DNA of 64,000 bases, taken from Streptomyces sp. NRRL WC-3618 (lineage in GTDB: Bacteria > Actinomycetota > Actinomycetes > Streptomycetales > Streptomycetaceae). How positions within the stretch are numbered: the stretch's first letter is position 1; the number at the start of each line of letters is the position of its first letter. A model generated the notes under the pieces. It was given only the letters and a program-made list of their open reading frames with translations, did no database searches and had not been told where the DNA came from. The position numbers and the translations under genes are program-made. Location: positions 68,016-132,015 of the forward strand of contig NZ_LGDW01000348.1 in assembly GCF_001280005.1 (NCBI RefSeq), read 5' to 3'. This document shows, one piece after another, positions 42,957 through 53,415 of this stretch.

Positions 42957-45524
42957 GTGTTGAAGGCAACGCTCAGGAGTTTCCTCGCCCACAAGGGCAG
43001 ACTGCTGCTCTCCGCGCTGGCCGTCGTCCTGTCCGTGGCGTTCGTCGCGGGCAGCCTGATCTTCTCCGACACGGTCACCCGTACCTTCGACCGGCTCTTC
43101 GCCTCCACCTCCGCCGATGTCACGGTGAACCCCCACAAGGACTTCGACTCGTCGGTGCCGTCCGGCGCCGTCCTGACCCTGCCGGCCTCGCTGGGGCGGC
43201 GGGTCGCCGGGGTCGACGGCGTCAAGGATGCCCACGCCGACACGTCCGTCGAGAACCTCACCGTCGTCGACGACCGGAACAAGTCGGTCTCACCAACCTC
43301 CGGCGCCCCCACCATCGCCACCGACTGGTACCTCACCGACCGCAGCCCCGTGCAGCTCACCTCCGGCCACGCCCCCCGGGGCGACGGCGAGGCGCTGCTG
43401 GACGCGGACACCGCCGACAGCAAGCACGTCGGCATCGGGGACACGCTCACCGTCCACGCGCAGCCGGGGACGTTCAAGGTCAGGATCGTCGGGATCGCGA
43501 CCTTCACCACCACCAACCCGGGCGCGGCGCTGCTCTTCCTGGACACGAAGACCGCGCAGACCCGGCTGCTGGGGGCGCCGGACCGGGCCACGAGCATCTC
43601 GGTGACCGCCGCGAGCGGGGTGAGCGACGCCGAACTGAAGAGCCGTATCGCACGACAGATCGGCACCAGGGACTACGAGTTGAAGACGGCCGCCGAGCAG
43701 GCCGAGTCCGCCGCGAAACAACTCGGCGGATTCCTCGACGTGATCAAGTACGTGATGCTGGGCTTCGCCGGGATCGCGGTGCTCGTCGGGGTCTTCCTGA
43801 TCGTCAACACCTTCTCCATGCTGATCGCCCAACGCACCCGCGAACTGGGCCTGTTGCGGGCGCTCGGCGCCGACCGACGGCAGGTGCGCCGGTCCGTGCT
43901 GACGGAGGCGGTGCTGCTCGGCCTGGTCGGCTCGACGCTCGGCCTCGCCGCCGGGATCGGTCTCGCGACCGGGCTGATCCAGCTGATGAGCGCGTTCGGC
44001 ATGAACCTCACGTCGGCCGACATGGTGGTGGGCTGGGTGACTCCCGTGTCGTCGTACGCCGTCGGACTCGGGGTCACCTTCGTGGCCGCCTATCTGCCGG
44101 CCCGGCGGGCCGCGGTGGTCTCCCCCATGGCCGCGCTCTCGGACGCCGAGATCGCCGGTGTGGGAAGGCCGTTGCGGGTACGGGCGGTGGTCGGCGCGAT
44201 CGTCGGGGCGCTCGGCGGCGCCGCACTCCTGGGCTGCGCCACGGCGGACAAGACGTCGACCTCCGCTTCCCTGCTGGGACTCGGTGTCGTCCTCACCCTC
44301 GTCGCCACGGTCATCGCGGGCCCGCTGCTGGTCCGGCCGGTCATCCGCGTGCTGGGCGGCGCGTTCCCTGCGGTCTTCGGCCCGGTCGGTCTGCTGAGCC
44401 AGCGCAACGCCCTGCGCAACCCCCGCCGTACGGGGGCCACGGCCGCCGCGCTGATGGTGGGCCTCGCCCTGGTCGGCGGGATGTCCGTGGCCAGCGCCTC
44501 GATGACCAAGTCCTTCGACCAGCAGATCGACAGGACGCTCGGTGCCGACTTCGTCGTGCAGAACGACAACTTCGTGCCGTTCCCGAAGGAGGTCACCGAC
44601 AAGGTGCGGGCCACGGACGGGGTCGGTCTCGTCGTACGGCAGCGGTTCGTGCCGGTCGCGGTGCGCTTCCCCGACGGCAAGCGTCTCGAGACGACGGCCG
44701 CCGGATACGACGCGCGGCTCGACGACGTCGCCCATGTCACCTACGCGCAGGGCGACACCGCCGCCGCGCTCGCGGACGGCCACGTGGCGATGGACGCCGA
44801 CTACGCCAAGGACCACGGCGCACGCGTCGGCACCGTGCTGCCGGTTCAGTTCGCGGACGGCGGACGGACCGAGCTGACGGTCGCCGCCCTCACCGACCAG
44901 GACAGCGCCCAGGGGTTCCGGATGCAGGGCGGGATCTACTTCGGGATCGCCGTCGCCGAGCGGTATGTGCCCGGCGGACAGGAGTCCGCGCTGTACGTCA
45001 ACGCCTCGGACGGCACGAGCGTGGACCGACTGCGTCCCGCGCTGGAACGGACCCTCGACCCGTATCCGCAGCTCAAGGTGCGCGACCAGGCCGACTACAA
45101 GGAACTGATCCGCAACCAGATCGCCGTGCTCCTCTACCTCGTGTACGCGCTGCTGGGCCTCGCGATCGTCATCGCGGTGCTCGGCGTGGTCAACACCCTC
45201 GCCCTGTCGGTCGTGGAGCGCACCCGCGAGATCGGGCTGCTGCGGGCCATCGGTCTGTCCCGGCGTCAGCTGCGCCGGATGATCCGGCTGGAGTCCGTGG
45301 TGATCGCCGTGTTCGGGGCGGTGCTCGGGCTCGGGCTCGGGCTGGTGTGGGGCGTGTGCATCCAGCGCGTGCTGGCACTACAGGGCATGAAGGCACTGGA
45401 GATTCCCTGGGGCACGATCGTCCTGGTGGTGGTCGCCTCGGCGATCGTCGGCATCGTCGCGGCGCTGCTGCCCGCGTTGCGCGCGTCCCGGATGAACGTC
45501 CTGGCGGCGATCGCGCACGAGTGA
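42957..45524 (+). CDS. FtsX-like ABC transporter permease
   Basis: An 855-residue permease with two FtsX repeats. The first pass is followed by a large extracytoplasmic MacB-like domain (about 60-240), then three helices (VMLGFAGIAVLVGVFLIVNT, and a VGSTLGLAAGIGLATG segment). A second outer domain and three more helices (LYLVYALLGLAIVIAVLGVVNT) end the protein. The start GTG 42957 (MLKATLRSFLAHKG) fits; TTG at 42960 is possible. It pairs with the ATPase immediately upstream. A role in efflux or envelope stress is likely but unproven. Confidence 0.92.
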   Translation: MLKATLRSFLAHKGRLLLSALAVVLSVAFVAGSLIFSDTVTRTFDRLFASTSADVTVNPHKDFDSSVPSGAVLTLPASLGRRVAGVDGVKDAHADTSVENLTVVDDRNKSVSPTSGAPTIATDWYLTDRSPVQLTSGHAPRGDGEALLDADTADSKHVGIGDTLTVHAQPGTFKVRIVGIATFTTTNPGAALLFLDTKTAQTRLLGAPDRATSISVTAASGVSDAELKSRIARQIGTRDYELKTAAEQAESAAKQLGGFLDVIKYVMLGFAGIAVLVGVFLIVNTFSMLIAQRTRELGLLRALGADRRQVRRSVLTEAVLLGLVGSTLGLAAGIGLATGLIQLMSAFGMNLTSADMVVGWVTPVSSYAVGLGVTFVAAYLPARRAAVVSPMAALSDAEIAGVGRPLRVRAVVGAIVGALGGAALLGCATADKTSTSASLLGLGVVLTLVATVIAGPLLVRPVIRVLGGAFPAVFGPVGLLSQRNALRNPRRTGATAAALMVGLALVGGMSVASASMTKSFDQQIDRTLGADFVVQNDNFVPFPKEVTDKVRATDGVGLVVRQRFVPVAVRFPDGKRLETTAAGYDARLDDVAHVTYAQGDTAAALADGHVAMDADYAKDHGARVGTVLPVQFADGGRTELTVAALTDQDSAQGFRMQGGIYFGIAVAERYVPGGQESALYVNASDGTSVDRLRPALERTLDPYPQLKVRDQADYKELIRNQIAVLLYLVYALLGLAIVIAVLGVVNTLALSVVERTREIGLLRAIGLSRRQLRRMIRLESVVIAVFGAVLGLGLGLVWGVCIQRVLALQGMKALEIPWGTIVLVVVASAIVGIVAALLPALRASRMNVLAAIAHE

Positions 45525-46108
45525 GTCGGAGGCGGCGGCCGACCACCCTGTTCCGGGTGCCGTGCTCGGCGTGTCGCGCGCTGCGCGCCGGGCCGTCGAG
45601 TCGACCCCGGCCCTCGGCTCCCGCGCACCCGCCGGACCGCCCGCAGCGCGTCCCGCATCAGCGGGATCAGCGCCGGCCACACCAGCGCGAACCCCGCCCG
45701 GCGCTCCGAGGGCGGGGTCTTTGAACCGGACCAGGGGGAGCGCGCTCACGATGCCGGTCGCCGCGCCGAGCCCACGTGCCCGGCGCCCTCCGCGCCGAAG
45801 TCGGCCGTCGGTCGGGCACGTCCCCTGGCGGTGCGTGCAGTCGTGGCGCCGCCGATCGGGTTGTACGTACGGCGGCGCACGGGACGGGAAGTGACTGCCG
45901 GTCAGCCGATCAAATGCCTGGTCAGGGCTCTGCGGCTAGCTTCGGAGAAAGGGCGGCCGCCAGGTCGGGTGCCCCCCGTACGGGTCAGCCGGGCGGGCGG
46001 CTCGAGTGGTGGGCCCCGCCGGTCTGACTGACGGTTAATCACGTCGAGGCCGGGACTCGTCAGCTGACATCACGTCAGCGCCCCGGCCACGGCGGAAGGA
46101 CATCGACC
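45525..46108. other. Non-coding stretch with terminator and dyad
   Basis: There is no credible gene. A terminator hairpin lies at 45691-45718, and a GCTGAC-ATCAC-GTCAGC dyad (46063-46079) sits 30 bp before the sortase-substrate start. A minus-strand frame (LVWPALIPLM) looks protein-like but is frameshifted and not supported. Confidence 0.5.
45691..45718 (+). terminator. Hairpin terminator after the permease
   Basis: A 9-bp stem (ACCCCGCCC / GGGCGGGGT) with a 10-base loop, followed by CTTTG. It is 166 bp past the FtsX stop. Confidence 0.65.
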
Positions 46109-46609
46109 ATGCGCTCTGCCCGCCTGCTCCTCGCCACCGCGACGGCCACGGCCGCTCTCGCGATCGCCGCACCCGGCGCCCTCGCTGCCGACGGCGGTGA
46201 CTGGGACAAGGGTGACTCTTCCTACAGTAAGGAGCACGACAAGGACAGCAAGCACGACAAGCCGAACGGTGGAATGCACACGGGTGGCGGTGCGCTCACC
46301 GCGGTGAACGACGGCGACTGGAGCAAGGACGACAACGCGGAGGAGAGCACGGACGAGGGCAAGAAGGGCGACTGGGACGCCGGCAAGGAGGAAAGCGGCA
46401 AGGGCTCCTGGAACTCCTCCGACAAGGAGGAGAGCGGCAGCAAGGGTGACTGGGGCTCCAAGCACGAGAAGCCCAGCGGCGGCATGCACACCGGTGGCGG
46501 CGCGCTCGCGAACCCGGGTGTCACGGCCGGCGGCATGGCGGCCCTGGCCGTCGTCGGCGCGGGCGCGTTCGCGATGCGTCGCAGGAACGCGGCCGACGGG
46601 GTCTCCTGA
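46109..46609 (+). CDS. Secreted repeat protein, likely sortase substrate
   Basis: A 166-residue exported protein. A signal peptide (LLLATATATAALAIAAPGALA) precedes an Asp/Lys/Ser/Trp-rich body in which GDWDK/GDWSK-type units recur. Two copies of KxxKPxGGMHTGGGAL occur (about 48-63 and 118-133). The C-terminus has LANPG (133-137), then a hydrophobic stretch and RRRN, the layout of a sorting signal, though LPXTG or LAXTG would be usual. The next gene encodes a sortase. I therefore read it as a wall-anchored surface protein. ATG 46109 follows CGGAAGGAC. Confidence 0.72.
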   Translation: MRSARLLLATATATAALAIAAPGALAADGGDWDKGDSSYSKEHDKDSKHDKPNGGMHTGGGALTAVNDGDWSKDDNAEESTDEGKKGDWDAGKEESGKGSWNSSDKEESGSKGDWGSKHEKPSGGMHTGGGALANPGVTAGGMAALAVVGAGAFAMRRRNAADGVS

Positions 46610-46728
46610 CCGATGCCTGACATAGAAGCCGGGGCCGTCGCGTGCGCACATCCGCCTGTGCGCACTGCGGCGGCCCGGCCCGTTTTCCCCGTACGTACTG
46701 TGCCCGTGTTCCAGTGAGGTGGTTCCCG

Positions 46729-47430
46729 ATGGCAACCCGGTTGCCCTCCCCTGCCCAGTCCACACCGGTGCCGCCCAGGCGGCGCTTTTTCGTACGTCTG
46801 ATCGCGTGGGCCGTCGTTCTCCTGATCCCGGCGGTCATCCTCTACTCCGGGAACGACAAGCCGTCCGACGACGCCCGCGCCCCCCGGGCCGCCGTCGCGC
46901 ACGCGCCGTCCGCGCCGGCCTCGCCGGACGCCGGGTCCGCGCCCAGTGCCCCGGCCGAGGCGAAGGCCGGAAAGCAGTTGCCGCGGGCACGGCCGACGCG
47001 GCTGCGCATCCCGGCCATCGGCGTGGACGCCCCCTTCGTCCCCCTCGCCATCGGTACGTCGGGCCGCCTCGATCCCCCGCCCGCCGACGACGTGAACCTG
47101 GTCGGCTGGCAGGCGAGCGGCGTGTCGCCGGGAGAGGCGGGGACCGCGATCATCGCCGGGCACGTCGACACGGCGACCGCCCCCGCGGTCTTCGCGGGGC
47201 TCAGCCAACTGGCCAAGGGCACCCGCTTCTCCGTCAACCGGTCCGACGGGCGTACGGCCGTGTTCGTGGTCGACAGTGTCGAGACGTTCGCGAAGGACGA
47301 CTTCCCCGACCAGCGCGTGTACGCCGACACCCCGCAGGCGCAGGTCCGGCTGATCACCTGCGCCGGTGTCTACGACCACACGGTGAAGGACTACAAGGAC
47401 AACCTGGTCGTCTTCGCCCACCTCGTCTGA
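46729..47430 (+). CDS. Class E/F-type sortase
   Basis: A 233-residue transpeptidase. It has one N-terminal membrane anchor (LIAWAVVLLIPAVILYS), a Pro/Ala linker, then the sortase fold, with His145 (IIAGHVDT) and Cys211 (LITCAG). The position where the catalytic Arg is expected reads YKDN, so Arg is replaced by Lys223, unless another Arg serves. GTGAGGTGG before ATG 46729 sets the start. The secreted repeat protein just upstream is the probable substrate. It acts at the outer membrane face, attaching protein to the wall. Confidence 0.85.
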   Translation: MATRLPSPAQSTPVPPRRRFFVRLIAWAVVLLIPAVILYSGNDKPSDDARAPRAAVAHAPSAPASPDAGSAPSAPAEAKAGKQLPRARPTRLRIPAIGVDAPFVPLAIGTSGRLDPPPADDVNLVGWQASGVSPGEAGTAIIAGHVDTATAPAVFAGLSQLAKGTRFSVNRSDGRTAVFVVDSVETFAKDDFPDQRVYADTPQAQVRLITCAGVYDHTVKDYKDNLVVFAHLV

Positions 47431-47506
47431 CCCGTCGGCGTCCACCGGGAGCCCACCTGGGTGATCAGCGGTGGCGAGCCGGAACCCCCGCTCCTAGCTT
47501 CGGCAT

Positions 47507-48586
47507 ATGACCAGACGACAGATCACCCATCTCGTATGCGCCGCCGCCGTCGTTGCCTCCGGGCTCGGCGCCGCCGCGCCGACCGACCACCGCACGGCGC
47601 ATCGGCTGCTCAAGGTCCACCGCGTGCAGCCCGGCGAATCGATCCAGCAGGCGGTGGACGCCGCACGGCCGGGGGACACCGTTGTCCTCTCCCCCGGCAC
47701 CTACCGCGAGAGCGTCACCATCACCGTGTCCGACCTGACCCTGCGGAGCTCGATCGCCGGGCGCGCCGTCATCGTCCCCGGCCCGGCCTCCGCCGACAGC
47801 GCCTGCGCCAAAGCGGGCAACGGCATCTGTGTGACCGGCACCAAGAGCAGTCCCGTCAAGGGCGTCACCCTGCGCTCGCTGACGATCCGGGACTTCACCA
47901 AGAACGGTCTGTGGGCGGCGTGGACCGACCAGCTGAAGGTCCAGTCCGTCACCGCCGAGAAGAACGGACAGTGGGGCATCGCCGAGGAGAGGTCCGTGCG
48001 CTCCGAGTTCAGCCGCAACATCGCCGAGAGCAACGGTGACGCCGGGCTCTTCGTCGCCAACACCGTCGACCGCGAGGACGGCGCCCAGGACTCCCAGGGC
48101 ACCGTCATCAGTCACAACCGGCTGTCCGGCAACCGCATCGGCCTCACCGTGCGGCGGCTGCGGAACATGACCGTCGAACACAACGAGGCCACCGGGAACT
48201 GCACCGGGATGTTCGTCGTCGGCGACGAGGGCACACCGCGCGCCGGGGCGATGACCGTGCGCCGCAACTTCGTCCACACCAACAACAAGACGTGTCCGAA
48301 GACCGCCCGGCTGCCCTTCCTGCAGGGCTCGGGCATCGTTCTCACCGGCACCGAGAAGACGCTGGTGACGAAGAACCGGGTCGTGGACAACGTGGGCACC
48401 TCCCCGCTGTCGGGCGGCATCGTGCTGTTCAAGAGCTTCGTGGGCGCCACCAGCGAGAGCAACGAGATCCGCGACAACGTGGTGCTGCGCAACAGCACGG
48501 CGGATCTCGCCGACCGGGACACCGGCAAGAACAACACCTTCCGCGGCAACACCTGCACAGTCTCCGAACCCGCCGGAATGTGCTGA
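47507..48586 (+). CDS. Secreted right-handed beta-helix protein
   Basis: A 359-residue protein with a signal peptide (THLVCAAAVVASGLGAAAP) and a pectate-lyase-like parallel beta-helix: it begins VQPGESIQQAVDAARPGDTV, and many ITxxDxTLRS/ VEHNEATGN-type coils follow, including GTVISHNRLSGNRIGLTV. Six Cys are mostly at coil turns. Such folds bind or cut polysaccharides, but no catalytic triad is recognised. ATG 47507 is preceded by TAGCTT ending 6 bases upstream with no ribosome site, suggesting a leaderless transcript. Confidence 0.85.
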   Translation: MTRRQITHLVCAAAVVASGLGAAAPTDHRTAHRLLKVHRVQPGESIQQAVDAARPGDTVVLSPGTYRESVTITVSDLTLRSSIAGRAVIVPGPASADSACAKAGNGICVTGTKSSPVKGVTLRSLTIRDFTKNGLWAAWTDQLKVQSVTAEKNGQWGIAEERSVRSEFSRNIAESNGDAGLFVANTVDREDGAQDSQGTVISHNRLSGNRIGLTVRRLRNMTVEHNEATGNCTGMFVVGDEGTPRAGAMTVRRNFVHTNNKTCPKTARLPFLQGSGIVLTGTEKTLVTKNRVVDNVGTSPLSGGIVLFKSFVGATSESNEIRDNVVLRNSTADLADRDTGKNNTFRGNTCTVSEPAGMC

Positions 48587-48642
48587 CCGAACAGCCCCCT
48601 CACACACGCACACACGGCACGACGACAGAGGCGAGGAAACAC

Positions 48643-49689
48643 ATGACGACCGTTGATCCCGCTCCGCCGGCCTCCCCCGCGCCACCGGCGCCCATGCGGT
48701 TGCGGGAACTCGTGTTCGGGGCGGCCTGCGCCGCCGCCGTACGCGCCGCCGCCCGCCTGGGCGTCGCGGACGCTCTCGACGACACGCCCACGACCGTCGA
48801 GGACCTGGCGGCGGCGGTGAAGACCCAGCCCCACACCCTCCGGCGGCTGCTGCGCGCCCTGACCTGCCAGGGCGTCTTCGCGGAGCGCCCCGACGGCACC
48901 TTCGTCCACACCGAGATGTCCCGGCTGCTGCGCGAGGACGATCCGCACAGCCTGCGGTACATCGCGCTGTGGTGCACCGAGCCGTGGACGTGGAACGTCT
49001 GGCCGCAGCTGGACGAGGCGGTGCGCACCGGCCGCAACGTCTTCGAGGACATGTACGACCGGGAGTTCTTCTCCTACCTCAACGAAGAGGCCCCCGAGTC
49101 GGCGTACGTGTTCAACCGGGCCATGACGACGTCCAGCGAGCAGTCCGCGCGGGACGTCGCGAACCTGCTGGAGCTGAGCGGGGTGTCCTCCGTCGCGGAC
49201 ATCGGCGGCGGCCAGGGCCGGGTCGTGGCGAGCCTGCTGGAGAAGCACCCTCAGATGCACGGCACGCTGCTCGACCTGCCCGGAGTGGTGGAGAACGCCG
49301 ATCCCCGGCTGCGCGACGGCGGTTCGCTGGCGGCGCGCGTGAGCATCGTGGCCGGGGACTGCCGGGAGGACATCCCCGTACAGGCGGATGTGTACATCAT
49401 CAAGAACATCCTGGAGTGGGACGACGACAGCACCCGCCGGGCGCTGGCGAACGTCCGCAAGGCGGCGCGGCCCGGTGCCCGGGTCGTCGTGATCGAGAAC
49501 CTCGTGGACGACACGCCGTCGATGAAGTTCACGACCGCCATGGACCTGCTGCTGCTCCTCAATGTCGGCGGTGCGAAGCACACCCGGCAGAGCATGGTCG
49601 ACCGGCTCACGGACGCGGGCCTGGTCATCGGTGAGATCCGTCCCGTCAACCCGTATCTGCACGCCTTCGAGTGCACCGTCCCCGACTGA
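48643..49689 (+). CDS. O-methyltransferase, polyketide-tailoring type
   Basis: A 348-residue SAM methyltransferase with the dimerisation domain of plant-type O-methyltransferases. The N-terminal winged helix (LGVADALDDTPTTVEDLA) leads to the SAM domain with ADIGGGQGRVVASLLEKHP (motif I), TLLDLPGVVENA and IIKNILEWDDD. Such enzymes methylate aromatic polyketides. It faces the spore-pigment genes across a shared terminator and may tailor the pigment or act independently. ATG 48643 follows GCGAGGAAAC. The substrate is inferred only from the neighbours. Confidence 0.85.
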   Translation: MTTVDPAPPASPAPPAPMRLRELVFGAACAAAVRAAARLGVADALDDTPTTVEDLAAAVKTQPHTLRRLLRALTCQGVFAERPDGTFVHTEMSRLLREDDPHSLRYIALWCTEPWTWNVWPQLDEAVRTGRNVFEDMYDREFFSYLNEEAPESAYVFNRAMTTSSEQSARDVANLLELSGVSSVADIGGGQGRVVASLLEKHPQMHGTLLDLPGVVENADPRLRDGGSLAARVSIVAGDCREDIPVQADVYIIKNILEWDDDSTRRALANVRKAARPGARVVVIENLVDDTPSMKFTTAMDLLLLLNVGGAKHTRQSMVDRLTDAGLVIGEIRPVNPYLHAFECTVPD

Positions 49690-49704
49690 TCCCCCGTCAC
49701 ACAC

Positions 49705-49753
49705 AAACCCCGAGGCCGGTACCGCGACATTCGCGGTACCGGCCTCGGGGTTT
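49705..49753. terminator. Perfect 23-bp bidirectional terminator
   Basis: Arms 49705-49727 and 49731-49753 (containing CCCCGAGGCCGGTACCGCGA) with a 3-base loop and A/T ends lie between the converging methyltransferase and cyclase genes. Confidence 0.92.
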
Positions 49754-49769
49754 GGTGCTCAGGAACTGC

Positions 49770-50102
49770 TCAGGAGCCGGCGCCCCGCTCCCACTGGTAG
49801 AAGCAGTGGGCCATGGCGTCCTTGGGGCTGCGCCAGGTCTGCGGGTCGTACGCGGAGACGTACGCCGACAGCTTGTCGCTGATGCCCCGGAACTCCGGGT
49901 GCCCGGCCACCTTCGCGATGGCGGGCGCCGGGTCCTGGTCGGCCTCGATGAAGTGCAGGTACACGTCGCCGTACTGGAAGAGGCTGCGGCGCTTGACACC
50001 GACGAGGTGCGGGAGTTCACCGCTGTCGGAGGCGGCGAACAGGTCGGCGATCGCCGGCGCCGAGTCGGGCGCCATCCGGGCGACGATCAGGGCGTGATGC
50101 AT
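49770..50102 (-). CDS. Polyketide cyclase (TcmI type), WhiE ORF VII-like
   Basis: A 110-residue TcmI-family cyclase that folds the aromatic polyketide chain. It starts MHHALIVARMAPDSAPAIADLF, and HLVGVKRRSLFQYGDVYLHF and DAMAHCFYQWERGAGS match the family. AGGAAGGA precedes ATG 50102. It is the last gene of the minus-strand pigment operon, after the aromatase by 25 bp. Confidence 0.9.
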   Translation of the reverse strand: MHHALIVARMAPDSAPAIADLFAASDSGELPHLVGVKRRSLFQYGDVYLHFIEADQDPAPAIAKVAGHPEFRGISDKLSAYVSAYDPQTWRSPKDAMAHCFYQWERGAGS

Positions 50103-50127
50103 CGGGGGTCCTTCCTGGGCGGGTGGA

Positions 50128-50867
<740 letters not shown>

Positions 50868-50893
50868 GCGGGTGTTCTCCTTCCCGCCCGGTG

Positions 50894-52150
50894 TCACCGG
50901 GCGCGGTCGTCTCCGCGGCGCACGACCAGCGCCGCGTTGGAACCCATCAGTCCCCGGCTGAGCACCAGGGCCGTGCGCGGCTCGGCGGGGCGAGCGCTGG
51001 ACATCACCAGGTCGAGGTCGTGGCAGATGTCGAACACGTTGGGGGTGGGGGGGATCAGGCGGTGCTCCATGGCGAGCACCGCGGCCGCGATGTCCAGCAC
51101 GGGCGCCCCGCAGTAGGCGCGCCCGATGCCGGTCTTGGGCGCCGTGACGGGGACCTTGGAGCCGTACTCCCCGAGCGCGTCGGTGATGGCCAGCGCTTCC
51201 GCGCGGTCCGCCTCCGGCACGCCCAGGGCGTCCGCGAACACGACGTCGATCTCCTCGGGGGCGCATCCGGCCTCGTTGAGCGCGCCCCTGATCGCGTGGG
51301 CGAGCCCCTCCCGGGACCGCTCCCAGCGGGAGGCGCCGGTGAAGGTCGCGCCGTGGCCGGCGACGGTGGCCCGGACGGGCGCCCCCCGCTCCCGGGCACG
51401 GTTCTCGTCCTCGACGACGAGCATGGCGCCACCCTCCGCCGGTACGAAACCGCAGGCGCCCGCCGTGAAGGGGCGGTAGGCGCGGGCCGGGTCCTCGACG
51501 GTGCTGAGTTCGGCGTAACCGAGCTGGCAGACCATCGAGTACGGGGCCAGGGGTGCCTCCGCGCCGCCGACGACGACCGCGCCGGTGCCGCGCCGCACGG
51601 CCCGTGCGGCGTGGGCGACGGCGTCCAGACCGCCGGCCTCGTCGCTGGCGACCACTCCGCACGGGCCCTTGAAGCCGCCGCGGATGGAGATCTGGCCGGT
51701 GCTGGCGGCGTAGAACCAGGCGATGGACTGGTACGGGCCCACGTACCGCGATCCCTGGCCCCACAGCTTCTGGAGCTCGCGCTGCCCGAATTCGCCGCCG
51801 CCGGACCCGGCAGCGGTGACCACACCGATGTCGTAGGGCTCCGCGGGCTCGCCCCGGGCGATTCCGGCGTCGTCGAGGGCGAGCGCGGCGGCGGCCATGG
51901 CGAAGTGGCTGAACCGGTCGGTCTGGACGAGGAAACGCTCCTCGATGAGGCCGCCGGCGTCGAAGCCCCGGACCTCACCCGCGACGCGGAGCGGCAGATG
52001 CCCGCACCCCTCACGGGTGATCCCGTCCAGGACGACGAGTCCTTCGCCGACGGCCTTCCAGTAGGAGTCGGCCCGCAGGCCGTTGGGCGCGATCACACCG
52101 ATCCCGGTGATGGCCGCGCGCGGGGCGCGCCGAGTGTGCTGTGTTTTCAT
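50894..52150 (-). CDS. Ketosynthase beta / chain-length factor (WhiE ORF IV-like)
   Basis: A 418-residue KS-beta that pairs with KS-alpha and sets chain length. The ketosynthase Cys position is occupied by Glu171 ([10 protein letters not shown], aligned to TGCTSGIDA in KS-alpha). Chain-length factors usually show Gln or another residue there, so Glu is worth noting. The rest of the fold ([13 protein letters not shown] start, [13 protein letters not shown]) is intact. ATG 52150 overlaps the KS-alpha stop by 4 bases, with GGAGGAC upstream, so the two are coupled. Confidence 0.93.
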   Translation of the reverse strand: MKTQHTRRAPRAAITGIGVIAPNGLRADSYWKAVGEGLVVLDGITREGCGHLPLRVAGEVRGFDAGGLIEERFLVQTDRFSHFAMAAAALALDDAGIARGEPAEPYDIGVVTAAGSGGGEFGQRELQKLWGQGSRYVGPYQSIAWFYAASTGQISIRGGFKGPCGVVASDEAGGLDAVAHAARAVRRGTGAVVVGGAEAPLAPYSMVCQLGYAELSTVEDPARAYRPFTAGACGFVPAEGGAMLVVEDENRARERGAPVRATVAGHGATFTGASRWERSREGLAHAIRGALNEAGCAPEEIDVVFADALGVPEADRAEALAITDALGEYGSKVPVTAPKTGIGRAYCGAPVLDIAAAVLAMEHRLIPPTPNVFDICHDLDLVMSSARPAEPRTALVLSRGLMGSNAALVVRRGDDRAR

Positions 52151-53415
52151 CGAGTCCTCCCGCCCGCCCCGGTCAGCAGTACGGCCGACTGGAAGCCGCC
52201 GAATCCACTGCCGACGGAGAGCACGTTCCTGAGCTTTCGCTGACGCGCGGTGCGCGGCACGTAGTCCAGGTCGCACTCGGGGTCGGGTGTCTCGTAGTTC
52301 GCCGTCGGGGGCACCACCTGGTGCTTCAGCGCCAGGACACACGCGACGACCTCGATCGCGCCGATCGCGCCGAGTGAGTGGCCCACCATGGATTTGATGG
52401 AGCTCATGGGTGTGTCGTAGGCGTGGGCGCCCAGGGACCGCTTCACGGCGGCCGTCTCGTGCCGGTCGTTCTGTTTGGTGCCCGAGCCGTGCGCGTTGAC
52501 GTAGTCGATCAGCGTGGGGTCGAGGCGGGCCTGGTCGAGCGTGGCGTCGATCGCCCGGGCCATCTCCAGTCCCTCGCTGGTCAGACCGGTCATGTGGTAG
52601 GCGTTGCCGAATGTGGCGTAGCCGCCGATCTCGCAGTACACGTGCGCGCCACGGGCCCGGGCGTGCTCGTACTCCTCGAGGACGAGCACCGCCGCGCCCT
52701 CGCCCATGACGAAGCCGTTGCGGCGGGCGTCGAAGGGCCGGGAGGCGTGTTCGGGGTCGTCGTTGTTGTCCGACGTCGCCTTGATGGCGTCGAAGCACGC
52801 CATGGTGATCGGTGATATCGGCGAGTCCGCCGCGCCGGCGATGCAGATGTCGGCGCGGCCCTCCTCGATGGTGTGGAAGGCGTAGCCGACCGCGTCGATC
52901 CCGGAGGTGCAGCCGGTGGAGACCGTCTGCACCGGGCCCTGGGCACCGAACCGCTCGGCGACGACCGAGGCGAGGGTGCTCGGCGAGAACGCCCGGTGCA
53001 GCTGCGGTTCGGCGGCGCGGTGGTCCACGTCCCACCGCTGTCCGCCCTCGCTGACCCTGACGTAGTCGTGTTCCAGACGGGTGGTGCCGCCGACGGCGCT
53101 GCCCAGGGAGACCGCGACGCGCCAGGGGTCCTGGCTGCCCGCGTCGAGTCCCGAGTCGCCGACGGCTTCGGCGGCGGCGACCAGGGCGAACTGGATGTAG
53201 CGGTCGGCGTGCTGGCTCACGTCCGGGTCCAGGCCGTGCGCGAACGGGTCGAAGTCGCATTCGGCGGCGATGCGCGAGCGCAGTCCCGCCGGATCGAACA
53301 GCGTGATACCCCGGGTCGCGGTGCGGCCGCCGGCCAGGAGGTCCCAGAACGCCGTGGCGCCGGTGCCGCCGGGAGCGACCACACCGATACCGGTGACAGC
53401 CACCCGCCGGGTCAC
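52147..53415 (-). CDS. Ketosynthase alpha (WhiE ORF III-like)
   Basis: A 422-residue condensing enzyme of a type II polyketide synthase. It has active Cys169 ([10 protein letters not shown]), the two catalytic His ([11 protein letters not shown] and [10 protein letters not shown]), [10 protein letters not shown] at the end and a [13 protein letters not shown] start. The start codon is GTG 53415, overlapping the cupin stop (GTGA). It couples to KS-beta by a 4-base overlap. With KS-beta, ACP and cyclases it makes the spore-pigment backbone; chain length is not readable. Confidence 0.95.
   Translation of the reverse strand: MTRRVAVTGIGVVAPGGTGATAFWDLLAGGRTATRGITLFDPAGLRSRIAAECDFDPFAHGLDPDVSQHADRYIQFALVAAAEAVGDSGLDAGSQDPWRVAVSLGSAVGGTTRLEHDYVRVSEGGQRWDVDHRAAEPQLHRAFSPSTLASVVAERFGAQGPVQTVSTGCTSGIDAVGYAFHTIEEGRADICIAGAADSPISPITMACFDAIKATSDNNDDPEHASRPFDARRNGFVMGEGAAVLVLEEYEHARARGAHVYCEIGGYATFGNAYHMTGLTSEGLEMARAIDATLDQARLDPTLIDYVNAHGSGTKQNDRHETAAVKRSLGAHAYDTPMSSIKSMVGHSLGAIGAIEVVACVLALKHQVVPPTANYETPDPECDLDYVPRTARQRKLRNVLSVGSGFGGFQSAVLLTGAGGRTR

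Noticed and set aside
45266..45749. Minus-strand frames with LVWPALIPLM and SALPLVRFKDPA stretches
   Set aside because: They lie in two different frames around a terminator hairpin and neither forms a complete protein; I could not confirm a pseudogene.
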